Below, piece after piece: positions 10,677-21,872 of a DNA stretch of 34,855 nucleotides (position 1 is its first letter; each line of letters starts with the position of its first letter). The notes beneath the pieces were generated by a model, which did not search any database, had not been told where the DNA came from, and saw only the letters and a list, made by a program, of their open reading frames with translations. Source of the DNA: Irpex lacteus (lineage: Eukaryota; Basidiomycota; Agaricomycetes; Polyporales; Irpicaceae). Location of the stretch: positions 1 to 34,855 of the forward strand of contig MQVO02000102.1 in assembly GCA_001986395.2 (NCBI GenBank). Direction: 5' to 3'. Position numbers and translations under genes: made by a program.

Positions 10677-12081
10677 ATGTCAGCCGCCCCGAAAATCAAG
10701 CTTAACAACGGCGTCGAGATTCCCGCCATCGGTCTCGGTATGTCTTGAACAGCTATTCGTGGATATCTACATTGCACTTGGGAGTTTACTGATTAATCTT
10801 AATTCGCTGGACATAGGTACATGGCAATCCAAGCCCGAGGAAGTCATCAACGCCGTCGAGCATGCTTTGAAACATGGCTACCGGCACATCGACTGTGCCT
10901 GGGGATACGGAAACGAGAAAGAGGTTGGCGAGGGTATTCGCCGATCCGGCGTCCCGAGGTCTGAGATCTTCGTACGTCTGCCTCGTCATTGTAGCATCAT
11001 TATCATGAGAAGTGATGTTCTAAGTATTGATATTGCATTGGGAACGTAGATCACCAGCAAGCTCTGGAGCACCTGGCACCATGACGTCGAAGCCGCTTTA
11101 GACCAGTCACTGGAGAGTCTTGGTGTTGACTACCTCGATTGTAAGTCGCAGAATAAACACTCATCGAGTGTACAAGTCACTAACTCTCATCGATAGTGTA
11201 CCTCATTCATTGGCCAATTCATCTCAACCCGAAGGGCAACCACCCCAACTTCCCGACGAAGCCAGATGGCTCGCGTGACATCATTCACGACTGGCCCATC
11301 TCGAAGACCTGGGAGCAGTTTGAAGCTGTTCTTGTCAAAGGTACGTACAGCACCCTCCAACCGTCATCATTTCCGGCATCATCAAATACTAGAATGCGGA
11401 TCTCACTCACATCCTCTCAATTTGAATTCGCTCAGGCAAAGTCAAAGCCATCGGAGTCTCCAACTTCTCCGAGAAAATCCTCGAACAACTCCTTCCTACA
11501 GCCAAAGTCATCCCCGCCGTCGACCAGATCGAGCTGCACTTGTACAACCCTCAACACGACCTCATCGAATACTTGAAGGCAAAGGGCATCACACCGCAGG
11601 CGTACTCGCCCTTCGGATCGACGAACTCGCCGTTGTTCGAGGATGAGGTCGCCGTTGAGGTTGCGAAGCGCCATGGATTGAACACTAGCGATATCTTGCT
11701 TGGTTATTTGCGTGCGTGTTTCTTCTTGCAATTACGCTACACACTAGGTATATCGGACGTTGGTCTAACTGTTGGTGTTCGAACTTTGTAGTGAAGAAAG
11801 ACATTGTCGTCCTCCCCAAATCCGTCACCCCTGCTCGCATCAGCGCAAACTACGACGGAGCACTCGCGGCTCTCAATGCCCTGACGAAGGAGGACGTCGA
11901 GAAGCTCGATAAGGTCGCAGCGGGTGGCAAGCAGAAGAGGTTTATCACGCCTCCGTGGGGTACGTTTGTTCAGTTTTATTTACATAGAGGAGAGCAGCTA
12001 ATCGTGTAATGTGTGTCGGTAGGCGTCGACCTCGGATTTGCGAACTGGCCTGGCCAGACTCCGCTTCGTCCGACTCTTTGA
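10677..12081 (+). CDS. Aldo-keto reductase (317 aa)
   Basis: An NADPH-dependent soluble oxidoreductase of the AKR (alpha/beta)8 barrel family, reducing aldehydes or ketones to alcohols. Seven exons: 10677-10737, 10817-10971, 11050-11140, 11197-11340, 11436-11711, 11792-11959 and 12023-12081, totalling 318 codons with stop. The catalytic tetrad is complete: Asp46 and Tyr51 in HIDCAWGYGNE, Lys76 in ITSKLW and His107 in YLIHWP. The cofactor-binding motif VVLPKSVTPARI and the middle motif KAIGVSNFS are present, and the length is normal for the family. Closest in style to fungal glycerol dehydrogenase, xylose reductase or alcohol dehydrogenase (NADP+) type AKRs; substrate cannot be chosen from sequence alone. 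Next to an aldehyde dehydrogenase on the same strand, it would give the cell both a reductive and an oxidative exit for aldehydes, which is an inference. Confidence 0.93.
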
Positions 12082-12924
12082 TGAGTAGGAGTACGGAAGA
12101 TGACGAGGAAGTTTAGGCTTGCGAAGCACTGTCAAGTGAATGTCAAGGAAGAAAGTAAGGGATGTATTATAATGCAGCTACCATTTGTTAGGATCTACTC
12201 GACGAATAGTGGAAGTTGCTACCATGTGACGTACAGACTCCGACGTTGCTGTGTTGATGCCGAGGAGACCTTACTGTAAGTCTGTCTGAGTCCGAGAGAG
12301 AAGGAGGCTTGGTGATAGAATAGCAATGCAATTGTAGCGATGGTACAAATGCCAAATGCCGCACGGAATCCGTGTCGTACCGTACAGACCCTCTGTAAAT
12401 CCAAAGGATGTAGGTTTATCGATATTACATAATGCGTAATTGGATGAGCGACCAGAAGGCTGCCAGGAAGAAGTGAACTGTATAGAACATTTGTATTCTA
12501 TCCCGTCGGTGGGCGGCGGCGGCGGCGCTATGCCGCTTGCTAGTCCGAGTCACATGAGTGAGTGACCTCGTGAGTCGTCACGGCGTCACGGTATAGGCTC
12601 GCGTTAACCATCCTCTATCTAGCTCTATCATCGTACCTAACCCCGTACTGCTTTTGGCAACCTCTGATCCATATCTTGTGCGATAATAGCAGGGTCAATC
12701 CCAGTTAGTCTGTTCCTAGCAGTGCATCTGTACGTGAACGCTGTGTCAAGCACCAGCACATGTTTGGTATGCATAGTTTCTTTCGGCGACCAGACTAAGC
12801 GAACTGAACATCTTTACGGCCCAATGTTGCTACCCAAGCTTTTCAGGAGGCGATTGTGCTGCCAGAGTCTACTCACGCGCACGGAATAGTCAACAGCCGT
12901 GACGCCCCATGTGAACCTCAGGCA
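12082..12924. other. Intergenic region before the aldehyde dehydrogenase
   Basis: No gene recognised. It contains a GGC trinucleotide run (listed separately) and ends in the aldehyde dehydrogenase promoter. The minus-strand open frame at 12219-12404 has a hydrophobic patch but no start or splice context that supports a gene. Confidence 0.45.
12512..12526. repeat. GGC trinucleotide microsatellite
   Basis: About five uninterrupted GGC units in non-coding DNA. A plain simple-sequence repeat; length polymorphism between strains is likely. Confidence 0.7.
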
Positions 12925-12930
12925 TATAAA
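12925..12930 (+). promoter_or_regulatory. TATA box of the aldehyde dehydrogenase gene
   Basis: TATAAA 72 bp before the ATG at 12997, embedded in GCATATAAAGCC. Spacing agrees with the neighbouring genes. Confidence 0.6.
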
Positions 12931-12996
12931 GCCTTCACTTGATTGTCTTGTGCCGAGTCACCAGTTCCCAGAAGTGTTACCACCACTGACTCCTCA

Positions 12997-14974
12997 ATGA
13001 CCACGACATACTCTCATACCCCCATTCAGGAGATACCTGCTGTGCGCAAGCATCCATCGTCATACGTCTCTATCGCTCACTGACAACGTGTGATAGATTC
13101 ATGCCAGGCTGAACGCTACGTTCGCCTCTGGCAAGACCAGGCCGTTAGCATGGCGCAGGCAACAGCTGCAGCAGCTCATACGCATGTTCCAGGAGAACAA
13201 GAAGGCAATGGAGCACGCGCTCTGGTTGGACCTTCGCAAGCCCGACCAAGAGTCCGCTCTCATGGAGATTGCAGGTATAGTCGGCAATGCTAATCTTGCG
13301 TTGGCCAACCTCGAGGAGTGGACGGCTCCCGTCAAGCCGTCAGTCTCAGGGGGTCACAGTAACTGGAACCCAATTATCTATCAGGTACCAAAGGGCGTTA
13401 TTCTATTGATATCGTACGTACTCCTCCAACTCGCAATCGGGGGTGCCGTCTATACTAACGTTTCTGGGGATTAGGCCCTGGAACTACCCATTCACTTTGA
13501 CGTTCAAGCCCTTTGTGGGCGCAGTTGCGGCAGGCTGCCCGGCGGTGTTGAAGCCGTCAGAGGTCACTGCAAACTGCGCGGCCTTGATGGCAGAGCTCGT
13601 TCCAAAGTACTTGGATCCAGATGCTTACGCTGTGGTGAATGGAGGTGTCCCTGAGACGACAGCTCTTCTGAACCTTCGCTGGGACCATATTCTGTATACT
13701 GGCGGGGTTTCCGTCGGGCGGATCATAGCCGCGGCAGCGGCGAAGCATGTTACTCCTGTTACTCTTGAACTGGGAGGAAAGAGCCCTGTGGTGGTGGATG
13801 CGGGGTATGACCTTGATCTCGCGGCAAAGCGTATCCTATTTGGCAAAGCTCAGAATTCAGGCCAAGTACGCTTGCTTTGCTCACTTGACATAGCGCTCGG
13901 GATCGTCTAACTCTTTTGTTGATTCATTGCAGTTGTGCGTTTCTCCAGATTACACCCTCGTTCTGCGCTCCGTCTACCCTCAGTTCCTGGAGGCTCTCAA
14001 GGGAGCATACAAAACCTTCTGGCCCGATGGCGCGCTCGCCCCCGGTACGAAGTGGGGAAAAATCGTCAATGATCAACATGCGACCCGTCTGTTGAACCTG
14101 CTGAATTCCACCAAGGGCCAAGTTCTCTTGGGAGGCAAACACGAGAAGCTCGAAGACGGGACGAGGATTGAGCCGACGTTTATCACCGAAGTTGGGTTGG
14201 AAGATCCCCTGATGGAAGAGTAAGTGGCGTTCTATACCGAATCGCAATTACAGTAAACCGCTCACCAGGAAAATTCTTGCCCCGTAGTGAAATCTTTGGC
14301 CCTATTCACCCTATTCTTGCTGTGGACAGCATCGACGACGCCATTGAGATCATCCGTAGCTTGTACGTGGACAGATGTCATTTCAACTATATCTGCAGTA
14401 ACCCGACAATACTTTCTTGTGCAGGCCCAAAACGCTGACTGTGTACGCGTTCACCAATAACGAGCAGACGAAGAAGAAATGTGAGCTCTACTTGTTATCT
14501 AGAGAAAACAGACCAACTGACACTTCCTTGACAGTGCTTGACCGCACTGATAGCGGAACTCTGCAGTTCAATGACACAGTTTCCATGCTGGGAGGTGAGG
14601 CATATGCTACAATTAAACAGTAGCCAGATGTTGACACATCCGCTCCGTTTAGCTGATGATCTTCCATTTGGTGGGCGAGGCACCTCAGGCTGTAAGTGGT
14701 CATTGCATGCCGCCACTCGTTGCCACACACTCATGGATAAGCTCTACAGATGGCGCCTGGCACGGACACTGGTCATTCAAGACCTTCTCCCAGGAAAGGA
14801 CACAACTGGACGTGCCAGCTTCGTACGTTGATAACTGCAGCATAACGCTGACTATTGCACGTATTAACCGCACGTTATAATTTTAGGGAGGAGCCCAACT
14901 TCGCTGCCCGGTACTACCCATATACGCAAGAGAAATACGAGATCATGAGCTCGTTGTGCTATCCCCCAAGTTGA
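12997..14974 (+). CDS. Aldehyde dehydrogenase, class 3-like (476 aa)
   Basis: NAD(P)+-dependent oxidation of aldehydes, probably medium or long-chain, to acids. Ten exons: 12997-13041, 13097-13413, 13475-13865, 13933-14219, 14288-14362, 14425-14480, 14535-14594, 14653-14691, 14750-14822 and 14887-14974; 477 codons with stop. Signature residues are intact: the PWNYPF loop with Asn124, the general base Glu219 in [10 protein letters not shown], the nucleophile Cys253 in GQLCVSPDY, the EIFGP motif and LPFGG near the C-terminus. The motif style GQ-x-CVxPDY and the length point to the ALDH3 group rather than ALDH1/2. No C-terminal membrane helix is seen, unlike animal fatty aldehyde dehydrogenase. 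The first exon is only 15 codons; the acceptor before ATTCATGCC was chosen because it keeps the frame into the conserved [13 protein letters not shown]. Confidence 0.93.
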
Positions 14975-15297
14975 ATTTGAAAGAGAGCGTGTATGCTTCT
15001 CAGGGAGATTACTCTAGGCCGTACCTTTGGAAGAGTCGTGTACGTGTTTTACGGTGTAGTGGTGATTAGACACGTCATAATGGAATGCCACGATGCCTTG
15101 AGGGCACACAATTCATGCCTATTCGCTAGCAAATTGCTGGTGGTCCTCGTTCTGAAGATACTGCAATCTCAACATACTTCCGGTCCCATTTTCCCAATCA
15201 GTTCGTTCAGCACACATGCTCGGGTTCTCCAACGACATTCTCTGGTACTCTTCCGATGGTACTGTTGAACACCAACATGAAAGTGAAGAGGGGCGAG
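14975..15297. other. Convergent intergenic region
   Basis: About 320 bp between the stop of the aldehyde dehydrogenase (plus) and the stop of MAPEG gene 2 (minus). It should hold both 3' ends. No coding motif and no clear canonical AATAAA were found. Confidence 0.45.
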
Positions 15298-16222
15298 TTA
15301 GGCTGATTGAGAGTACAGCTTGTTGGCTGATTTGATGAGGATCGTGAGGGGTAACGCTGTAGCGAGGAACAAAGAATTAACGAGGTCAGTGTCATGGATA
15401 GCTATTAGCAACAGCAGTTCAAGGACGTACAGAGCCCAATGAAGAACACCGCGGTGCTATATAACGGATGACAGTGTTTAGTCATGCGAGTGAGTAAGTG
15501 TCGATGGAGTGATGGAAGGTACGCACCGCATTCTGCTCTGAGCGGGAGTCTTCTGGTTGACGTATACGTAGTTGTACAATACACGCGTGAGGACGCTGAG
15601 TAAATTCGTCGATTTAGAAGTGTAGTGGTCAGTATGGCATAGTACGATGAGGATAGCGTAAGGCATACTAAGCGATCGAGAACTGGTTCAGCGTCCTATG
15701 GGACAAGCCTGCGATATGTCCCGCGAGCTGCATCACGTCGGTATTGAAAATACGCGTATAATCGCGGTATCAGAACTCACAATAGCAGCGAACCACAGAG
15801 GCAAATTTTCCATGCCATTCTAAAGAGCCGAAGTAAGCCTGGAAGGCACTTTGACAAAGCGCCCTAGTACTTACAAGATGTGCACCTTCATACCGAGCGG
15901 CGAGTTCAGCTATGGCTTTGTCCGCGCCAGCAGCTGTCCTTGCACGCTCAACATTCTGTCGAGGTTGAAGACTAAATAGTTTAATTTAGAAGGGACGGAT
16001 AGTCAAGTATGACGCGAAAGGCGCACTTGTTAAATCCCCCTGAGCTACGCGAGAGGATCCCAGTCTAGAGAGGACGCGCATTTAAGATTAGCACACAGAA
16101 CTGACACGTATTAATCAACACGAATTTCTTATACTCGCCTTCAGCATTACGGGATAGAATGCAGTGAACCACACCGCGGGGAGAGAATAGAAGGAAAGCG
16201 CGCTGTCGAGGTTAAGGGACAT
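15298..16222 (-). CDS. MAPEG-family membrane protein, copy 2 (156 aa), inverted paralogue
   Basis: Paralogue of the gene at 6706-7597, about three quarters identical by hand count (NGMENLPLWFAAI is identical, TRVLYNYVYVNQ is shared). Eight exons in transcription order: 16222-16139, 16064-16027, 15971-15875, 15819-15781, 15727-15669, 15595-15527, 15456-15431 and 15356-15298. The first seven have exactly the lengths of copy 1 (84, 38, 97, 39, 59, 69 and 26 nt); only the last is shorter. The first intron begins GCGAGT instead of GTAAGC in copy 1, so it is a GC-AG intron. Conserved phases across both copies strongly support the model. All expected membrane segments are present and nothing is truncated, so both copies look functional. 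The role is as for copy 1 (glutathione or lipid-peroxide related membrane enzyme); substrate unknown. Confidence 0.88.
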
Positions 16223-16279
16223 GATACTCGTCGCTGTTGAGAAAAGGGGAGTTGCATGCAACGATGTCCATAGCCCTTG

Positions 16280-16287
16280 CTTTTATA
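16280..16287 (-). promoter_or_regulatory. TATA box of MAPEG gene 2
   Basis: On the minus strand TATAAAAG stands about 58 bp before the ATG. Surrounding bases (GGTATAAAAG, purine run, CTATGG) parallel the copy 1 promoter, so the core promoter was duplicated along with the gene. Confidence 0.62.
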
Positions 16288-16720
16288 CCTATGAGGCCCT
16301 GCAGTTGATGAGTTCGAAACATGTGAGCCTCCTTGCAGCACATACTTGCCTGAGCCTGAGTAAGTATGACTTTAGTGCCAGTAACATCGCGACCGACATC
16401 AAACTGATCTTCTCACGGTCGGGCTTGAACCGGCTCAGTTTGGCTGGGTAGAACGGTTTGGTCCTTCTTGCGATCGTGTGACCGTGTGAACCGGTACGTG
16501 GAAGCGCGTCTGTGACATCTCGCGACGCGTGAACCGTCACGCTCAGGCTCAGGCTCTGACTGTCTACCACGGACTACGACCACGCCTATCGAAGGCCTAC
16601 TGAAGTAAGTCCTCTCAATATAACTGCCTTTTCGGGCAGTTTCTCGCTCTGTACGACTGACGCAAACCTTCTGAACTATATCATTAGGCTCAAATTGAGC
16701 TATCAGGGTAATACTTTGCT
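16288..16720. other. Divergent promoter region between MAPEG 2 and SMC1
   Basis: A shared intergenic space of about 430 bp between two genes transcribed away from each other. It contains an MCB-like hexamer near its middle and a CAGGCTCAGGCTC direct repeat near 16543-16557. No TATA box was seen on the SMC1 side. Confidence 0.5.
16525..16530 (+). promoter_or_regulatory. MCB-like element (ACGCGT) upstream of SMC1
   Basis: ACGCGT is the core of the MBF-binding MluI cell-cycle box, which drives G1/S expression of cohesin and replication genes in ascomycete yeasts. It stands 191 bp before the SMC1 start. The hexamer also occurs by chance elsewhere in this window, so its function is only suggested. 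Confidence 0.35.
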
Positions 16721-19700
16721 ATGCCGCTCGTGCGCATCGAAGTATGCGACTTCAAGTCCTACAGGTAAGCAACACATTCATTGAAGCACGGCCGTCACTC
16801 ACCTTACCTCTGCAGAGGACACCAAACAATAGGACCATTTGACAACTTTACCTCCGTCATCGGCCCCAATGGCGCGGGCAAATCCAACCTCATGGACGCC
16901 ATCTCTTTTGTGCTCGGTGTCAAGTCTGCACAGCTGCGTAGCAGTCAGCTGAAGGACCTCGTTTATCGCGGACGCAGGCTTGCGAGAGGGACGCAAGAGG
17001 GGTCTGAAGCGACTCAGCAGGACGAAGAGGAAGAGGAAGGTGACGCTGAGGGAGAGGGCACGGCGAAGAAGGCGTGGGTTCTGGCTGTCATCAAGGACGC
17101 GAAGGGCAAGGAGTGGCAATTCCAACGAACGTCAGTATCATTCTTCACAGTTACTTGCTGGTGACTATATTGACTATTCATAAAGCATTTCGACTACCGG
17201 CGCATCGGAGTACAAGCTGAACAATCGCACAGTCACCTACAACGCCTACAACGCCCAACTCATCGAGCTCAATATTCTCGTCAAAGCCAAGAACTTTCTC
17301 GTCTTCCAAGGGGACGTCGAAGCCGTCGCCTCCCAATCACCCAAAGAGCTTTCGCGGCTCATCGACCAAATCAGCGGATCGCTCGAGCTCGCGGGTGAGT
17401 ACGAGAAAGCCAAAGAGGCACAGGAACGCGCTACAGAAAACGCGACGTTCAACTTCAACAAGCGACGCGGTATTGCTGGCGAGATCAAGCAGTACAAAGA
17501 GCAGAAAGGCGAGGCGGAGCGGTTCGAGGCGTTGATGCAGGAGAAAGACGAGCTGATTCTGAGGCGGACGCTGTGGAAGTTGTTTCATATCCAGGAGCAG
17601 CTCTCCGCGCATGCGGAGGAGATTAAGAAGCAGAATGGTGTGTTGGTGGATTTGAGGAGGGAGCATAGGACGCATGAGGCGGAGCTGGAGAGGGCGAGGC
17701 AGGAGCAGGCGAAGGCGCGGTCTTCGGTCATGTCGAAGGAGAAGCGGATCAAGAGGGCGGAGAAGGCGTTGGAGGGCAAGGTGAGTGTCTTATATCTTGA
17801 CTCTCGCGTGGGTTGCGGGAATGGATATTGATGATGGAATGTGCTTTACTAGCGTCCAGAACTGGTGCAAGTCGAAGCTCAGATAGCGCACTCGACGCGT
17901 AAACGAGACAACGCGCAGAAGATGATCGAGCAGGTTACGAAGGACGCAGAGAAGCAACGTGCTAAGCTTGCGTCTCTCCAGAAAGATTTGGAGGACGTGA
18001 GGCAGGCTGCTGACGCTGCGCAAGAGGCTCAGAGACGTGCCACGCAGGGAAGCCTTGCTTTGAGTGAGGAGAATTTGGAGGAGTATCGTCGTCTGTGCGT
18101 ATTTGTCCCTAATAGGTGTCGGGCAGTTCGCGTGCCTGATTATTTACTGACTATATGCGTATGTAGGAAAGCACAGGCGAGTGTCCTCGCGGTGGCTGAA
18201 CGTCAGTCCCTGGAAACGCTCTCTCGTGATGAGAAGACGGCTGCGCGTACGCTCGCACAGGCGGAGGATAAACAGGAGCAGCTCAATGCGAAGAAGGCAA
18301 AGCTGGTTGAGGACGAGGAGAACGCCAAGCGGCGCAGAGTCGAGGTCAGTATCAGTTCCATTTATAATATTAAACTGGGTGTATGCATCGAAATTGATGT
18401 TCTGACTCATAACCAACACACAGCTCGAAGAAAAAGTCGCCCAGCTTAACTCCGACCTAACCAAAGCTCGGCAAGAACTCGACAACCAACAAGCCGAGCG
18501 CACACGTATCACCCGACTCGAAACCGAGATCAACGAGAAGCTCGTCGACGTGCACAACAAGCTCCTCCAAGCCGGCGTCGACCAGAAGCAGTCCGAGCGC
18601 GAGGCAAAGTTGAAGGAGACGTTGCAGAGTCTGCAGAGGATCTTCCCGGGTGTGAGGGGACGCGTGGTGGATTTGTGTAAGCCAACGCAGAGGAAGTATG
18701 AGCTTGCGGTGGAGGTTGTGCTGGGACGGAATGTGGATGCTGTTGTTGTGGATGAGGAGAAGACTGCTATTGATTGCATTGAGGTACGTTTTGTCCTATA
18801 TCCTTCACGGGGTATCGATTCGCTAGCTGACAACTCGAATTGGATGGTATAGTACATGCGCAACCAACGCGCAGGCCAAGCGACGTTCATCCCACTCGAC
18901 ACCATTGCCTCCAAACCCATCAACGACAAGTTCCGCTCCTTTGCTAAGGGCGCCCGTCTGGCAGTAGACGTTGTGCAGTTCGACCCGGCGGTGGAGCGCG
19001 CGATTCACCATGCGTGCGGGAGTGCGCTGGTGTGTGATAGTATCGAGGTGGCTAGGTTTGTCTGTTTTGAGAGGGGGCAGGAGGTTAAGGCTGTCACGTT
19101 GGATGGGACGGTCATTCACAAGAGTGGGCTTATGACTGGTGGAAGGAGTACTCATGGGAATGGGAAGAAGTGGGAGGAGAAGGACGTCCAAGGTCAGTAC
19201 AGGGCTACTTCCTGCTCCTCGCGCGTCGCAAGGAAGTGCTCTAATTAGTCTCGTAACTTGCTTATTTATATAGGTCTTCAACGCGTGCGAGATAAGCTCC
19301 TTGCGGACATGCAAGAGTTGAACAAGAATAAGCCGCGTGGTAAGGCGGACGATCTTCTTCTCGCTGAGATTACGCGTCTTGAGCCTGCATTGGCCGTTGC
19401 GAGAGATGACCTGGTATGTACTCAGCAGTCGCTTGTTTTACCCTCGTCGTCGTTAGTGTGTCTGACATGGACGATAATATGTCATAGAGCGCGTGTAAAC
19501 TCCGGCTTACTGGTATCAAAGATGAGATGAAGCACGTCAACCAGGCTCTACGACAACTCCAGCCTGAGCTTCGCGAGGTATGTCGCGTGATCAGTTTTTA
19601 ATCGAACGCATTGTCGCTCACTGGAGAACCATGCTTGTATAGGCGGAAAAAGCGCACAATGCCCTGCGCGAGCAAATTGACGCACTGCGTACGGCGATTG

Positions 19701-21568
19701 ACGAAGCAGAGAGTGATGTGTTTGCAGAGTTCTGCGAGACCGTCGGCGTGGAGAATATTCGAATGTTTGAGGAGCGTCAGTTGAAGCTCGCAGAGGAAGA
19801 GAGTGCGGCCCGGTTGAGGTTCGACACGCAGATTGCTCGTTTGACCCATCAGTACGTCCCGCATCATAGACATACAGTATGGTTCTAATAAGGGCCACTT
19901 TATAGGTCACAGTTCGAAGAAGAGCAGCTGCACGCAACGGAACAACGTATCACCTCTATGCAAGCTACCATTAACAACGAGACTTCGAACCTGACGGCGT
20001 ACGAGAGTAACAAACAGACGATCCAGGAGGAGATCGAGGAGGCTGAGTCTGCTATTACGGAGCTGCGAGAGGAACTCAAAGGGCTTTCTGAGGAGCTGGA
20101 CGAGAAGACGAAGGTTGTGGAACAGGCTAAGAAAGTTTCGAACAAGGCTCAAAAAGCACTGGACCAGGTCCTCAAGGAGATCTCTATCAAGGTATGTATG
20201 GGTCGATCTCCCTCATTTGGTACAAAGGTGGCATGAAGCTGATTTGGTGTGGTGCTGTATAGAATGACGAGATCGAGAAGCTCGGTCTTGAGCGGTCCTC
20301 AATATATCGTAAATGTCGGTTGGAGGAGATCGAACTTCCGCTCATTGAGGGAGATTTACGAAACGTGCCCATGGACGAGGTAAAACACTTTGTAGTCTCT
20401 TTTCTGCATTAGCGACTGACGAGTGGTATAGAATCTGCGCGACGAAGTCGCTATGGATGTCGACGAAGATGAAGAAGGAACTCAGTCCATAAAGCGAGTG
20501 CCCGACTATGACATCGAAGTTGACTTCTCTCTTCTTGACGAAGATGATCGTGAGGTAAAGCTTTACCAAATCCTTGACACCCGAATGCTGACAAGATACC
20601 CCACTCAGAATGGCTCGGGCGAGGCTGAAGCTGAATTCAACGCTCAGATAGCCAAAGTGACAGCGGACATCGAACGCTTGGCTCCGAACATGAAGGCTAT
20701 GGACAGGTTGGTTGTTTCCCAGCCGGATATGATCCAATGCTCAAATATTCTCAGGCTTGATGATGTTGAGAACAAACTTCTGGAAACGGAGAAGGAGGCT
20801 GAGAAAGCTCGTAAGGACTCCAAGACAGCCCGTGATCAGTTCAACGACGTGAAGAAACGCAGGTGCGTGACGCCGGTGATTAATAGTTTGCTAATTGACC
20901 GCCAATCACGGGACTGTTCAGATGCGAGCTGTTTAACAAGGCCTATAATCATATTTCCGAACGTATTGATCAGGTGTACAAGGATCTTACGAAGGGCAAG
21001 GCAGCACCCATGGGTGGTGTGGCTTATCTGAGCTTGGAAGACAGCGAAGTAGGTAGATTGCTTTGGGTGACTATCAAATGCTTACCCATCTGTATCACAG
21101 GAACCGTATGCTGCTGGAATCAAATATCACGCTATGCCTCCCATGAAGCGGTTCCGTGATATGGAACAATTGTCCGGTGGAGAGAAGACCATCGCCGCTC
21201 TTGCTCTGTTGTTCGCTATCCACAGGTAAGTTCTAAATTGAGCACGGCATACAGTACTCACCTGCAGTCTAGCTACCAGCCTTCGCCTTTCTTTGTCCTC
21301 GACGAGGTCGATGCTGCTCTCGACAACACTAACGTTGCCAAGATAGCAAACTACATTCGATCCCATGCATCGGAGACGTTCCAGTTCATCGTCATCAGTT
21401 TGAAGGGCTCCCTGTACGAACGCAGCAATTCGCTGGTTGGCATCTTCCGTGACCAGGATGTCAACAGTTCTCGCACCTTAACTCTGGATGTAAGTCCCCG
21501 TTTCAAGGAATGTAGGTTCGTAAGCTGACAGTTCTATGATTGTTTAGTTGACACAATACGATGAGTGA
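16721..21568 (+). CDS. SMC1: SMC1, cohesin ATPase subunit (1244 aa)
   Basis: Structural maintenance of chromosomes protein 1, partner of SMC3 in cohesin, holding sister chromatids together in the nucleus. Nineteen exons: 16721-16764, 16816-17130, 17186-17780, 17853-18094, 18167-18344, 18424-18783, 18853-19192, 19274-19413, 19488-19577, 19643-19851, 19906-20191, 20263-20379, 20432-20554, 20609-20706, 20755-20862, 20922-21048, 21101-21225, 21273-21489 and 21548-21568; exactly 1245 codons with stop. Walker [10 protein letters not shown] (Lys37), coiled coil to about 525, hinge about 530-670 ([19 protein letters not shown]), second coil, signature LSGGEKT (about 1148), Walker [13 protein letters not shown] (Asp1176, Glu1177). 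The N-terminal [13 protein letters not shown] and [11 protein letters not shown] are SMC1-type. An acidic Glu-rich insert follows the first strand region (about residues 85-100). All catalytic residues are intact. Confidence 0.97.
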
Positions 21569-21872
21569 AAGCTGCCCAGTTTCACTTATACCTTACGCCT
21601 GTTTTATTTTCCTCAAGCCGCATTTTCGTCTGTTGTCGCACTGTTGTTTTTCTTATATCCCGAATGCTATCGTGATTGCAAGTATGTAACAGTAATTATA
21701 ACAATAAGTCAAGATACGATGGGTGGCGAATTTTTCGTCTAGAAAACGGCAAGATCAACGTAAGTTCCTCAACGATGTAGGTTAGCTGGATGTGGGAAAT
21801 GGAAGGTTCTCAAAAAGTTCCAAAATGCGAAAGCACAAGAAAACAAAAACGAGAACAGTGCGATGGTTTAAG
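21569..21872. other. Convergent intergenic region
   Basis: About 300 bp separate the SMC1 stop from the stop of the opposing gene. AT-rich with several A-rich runs near 21820-21850 that could serve the minus-strand 3' end. No gene seen. Confidence 0.5.
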
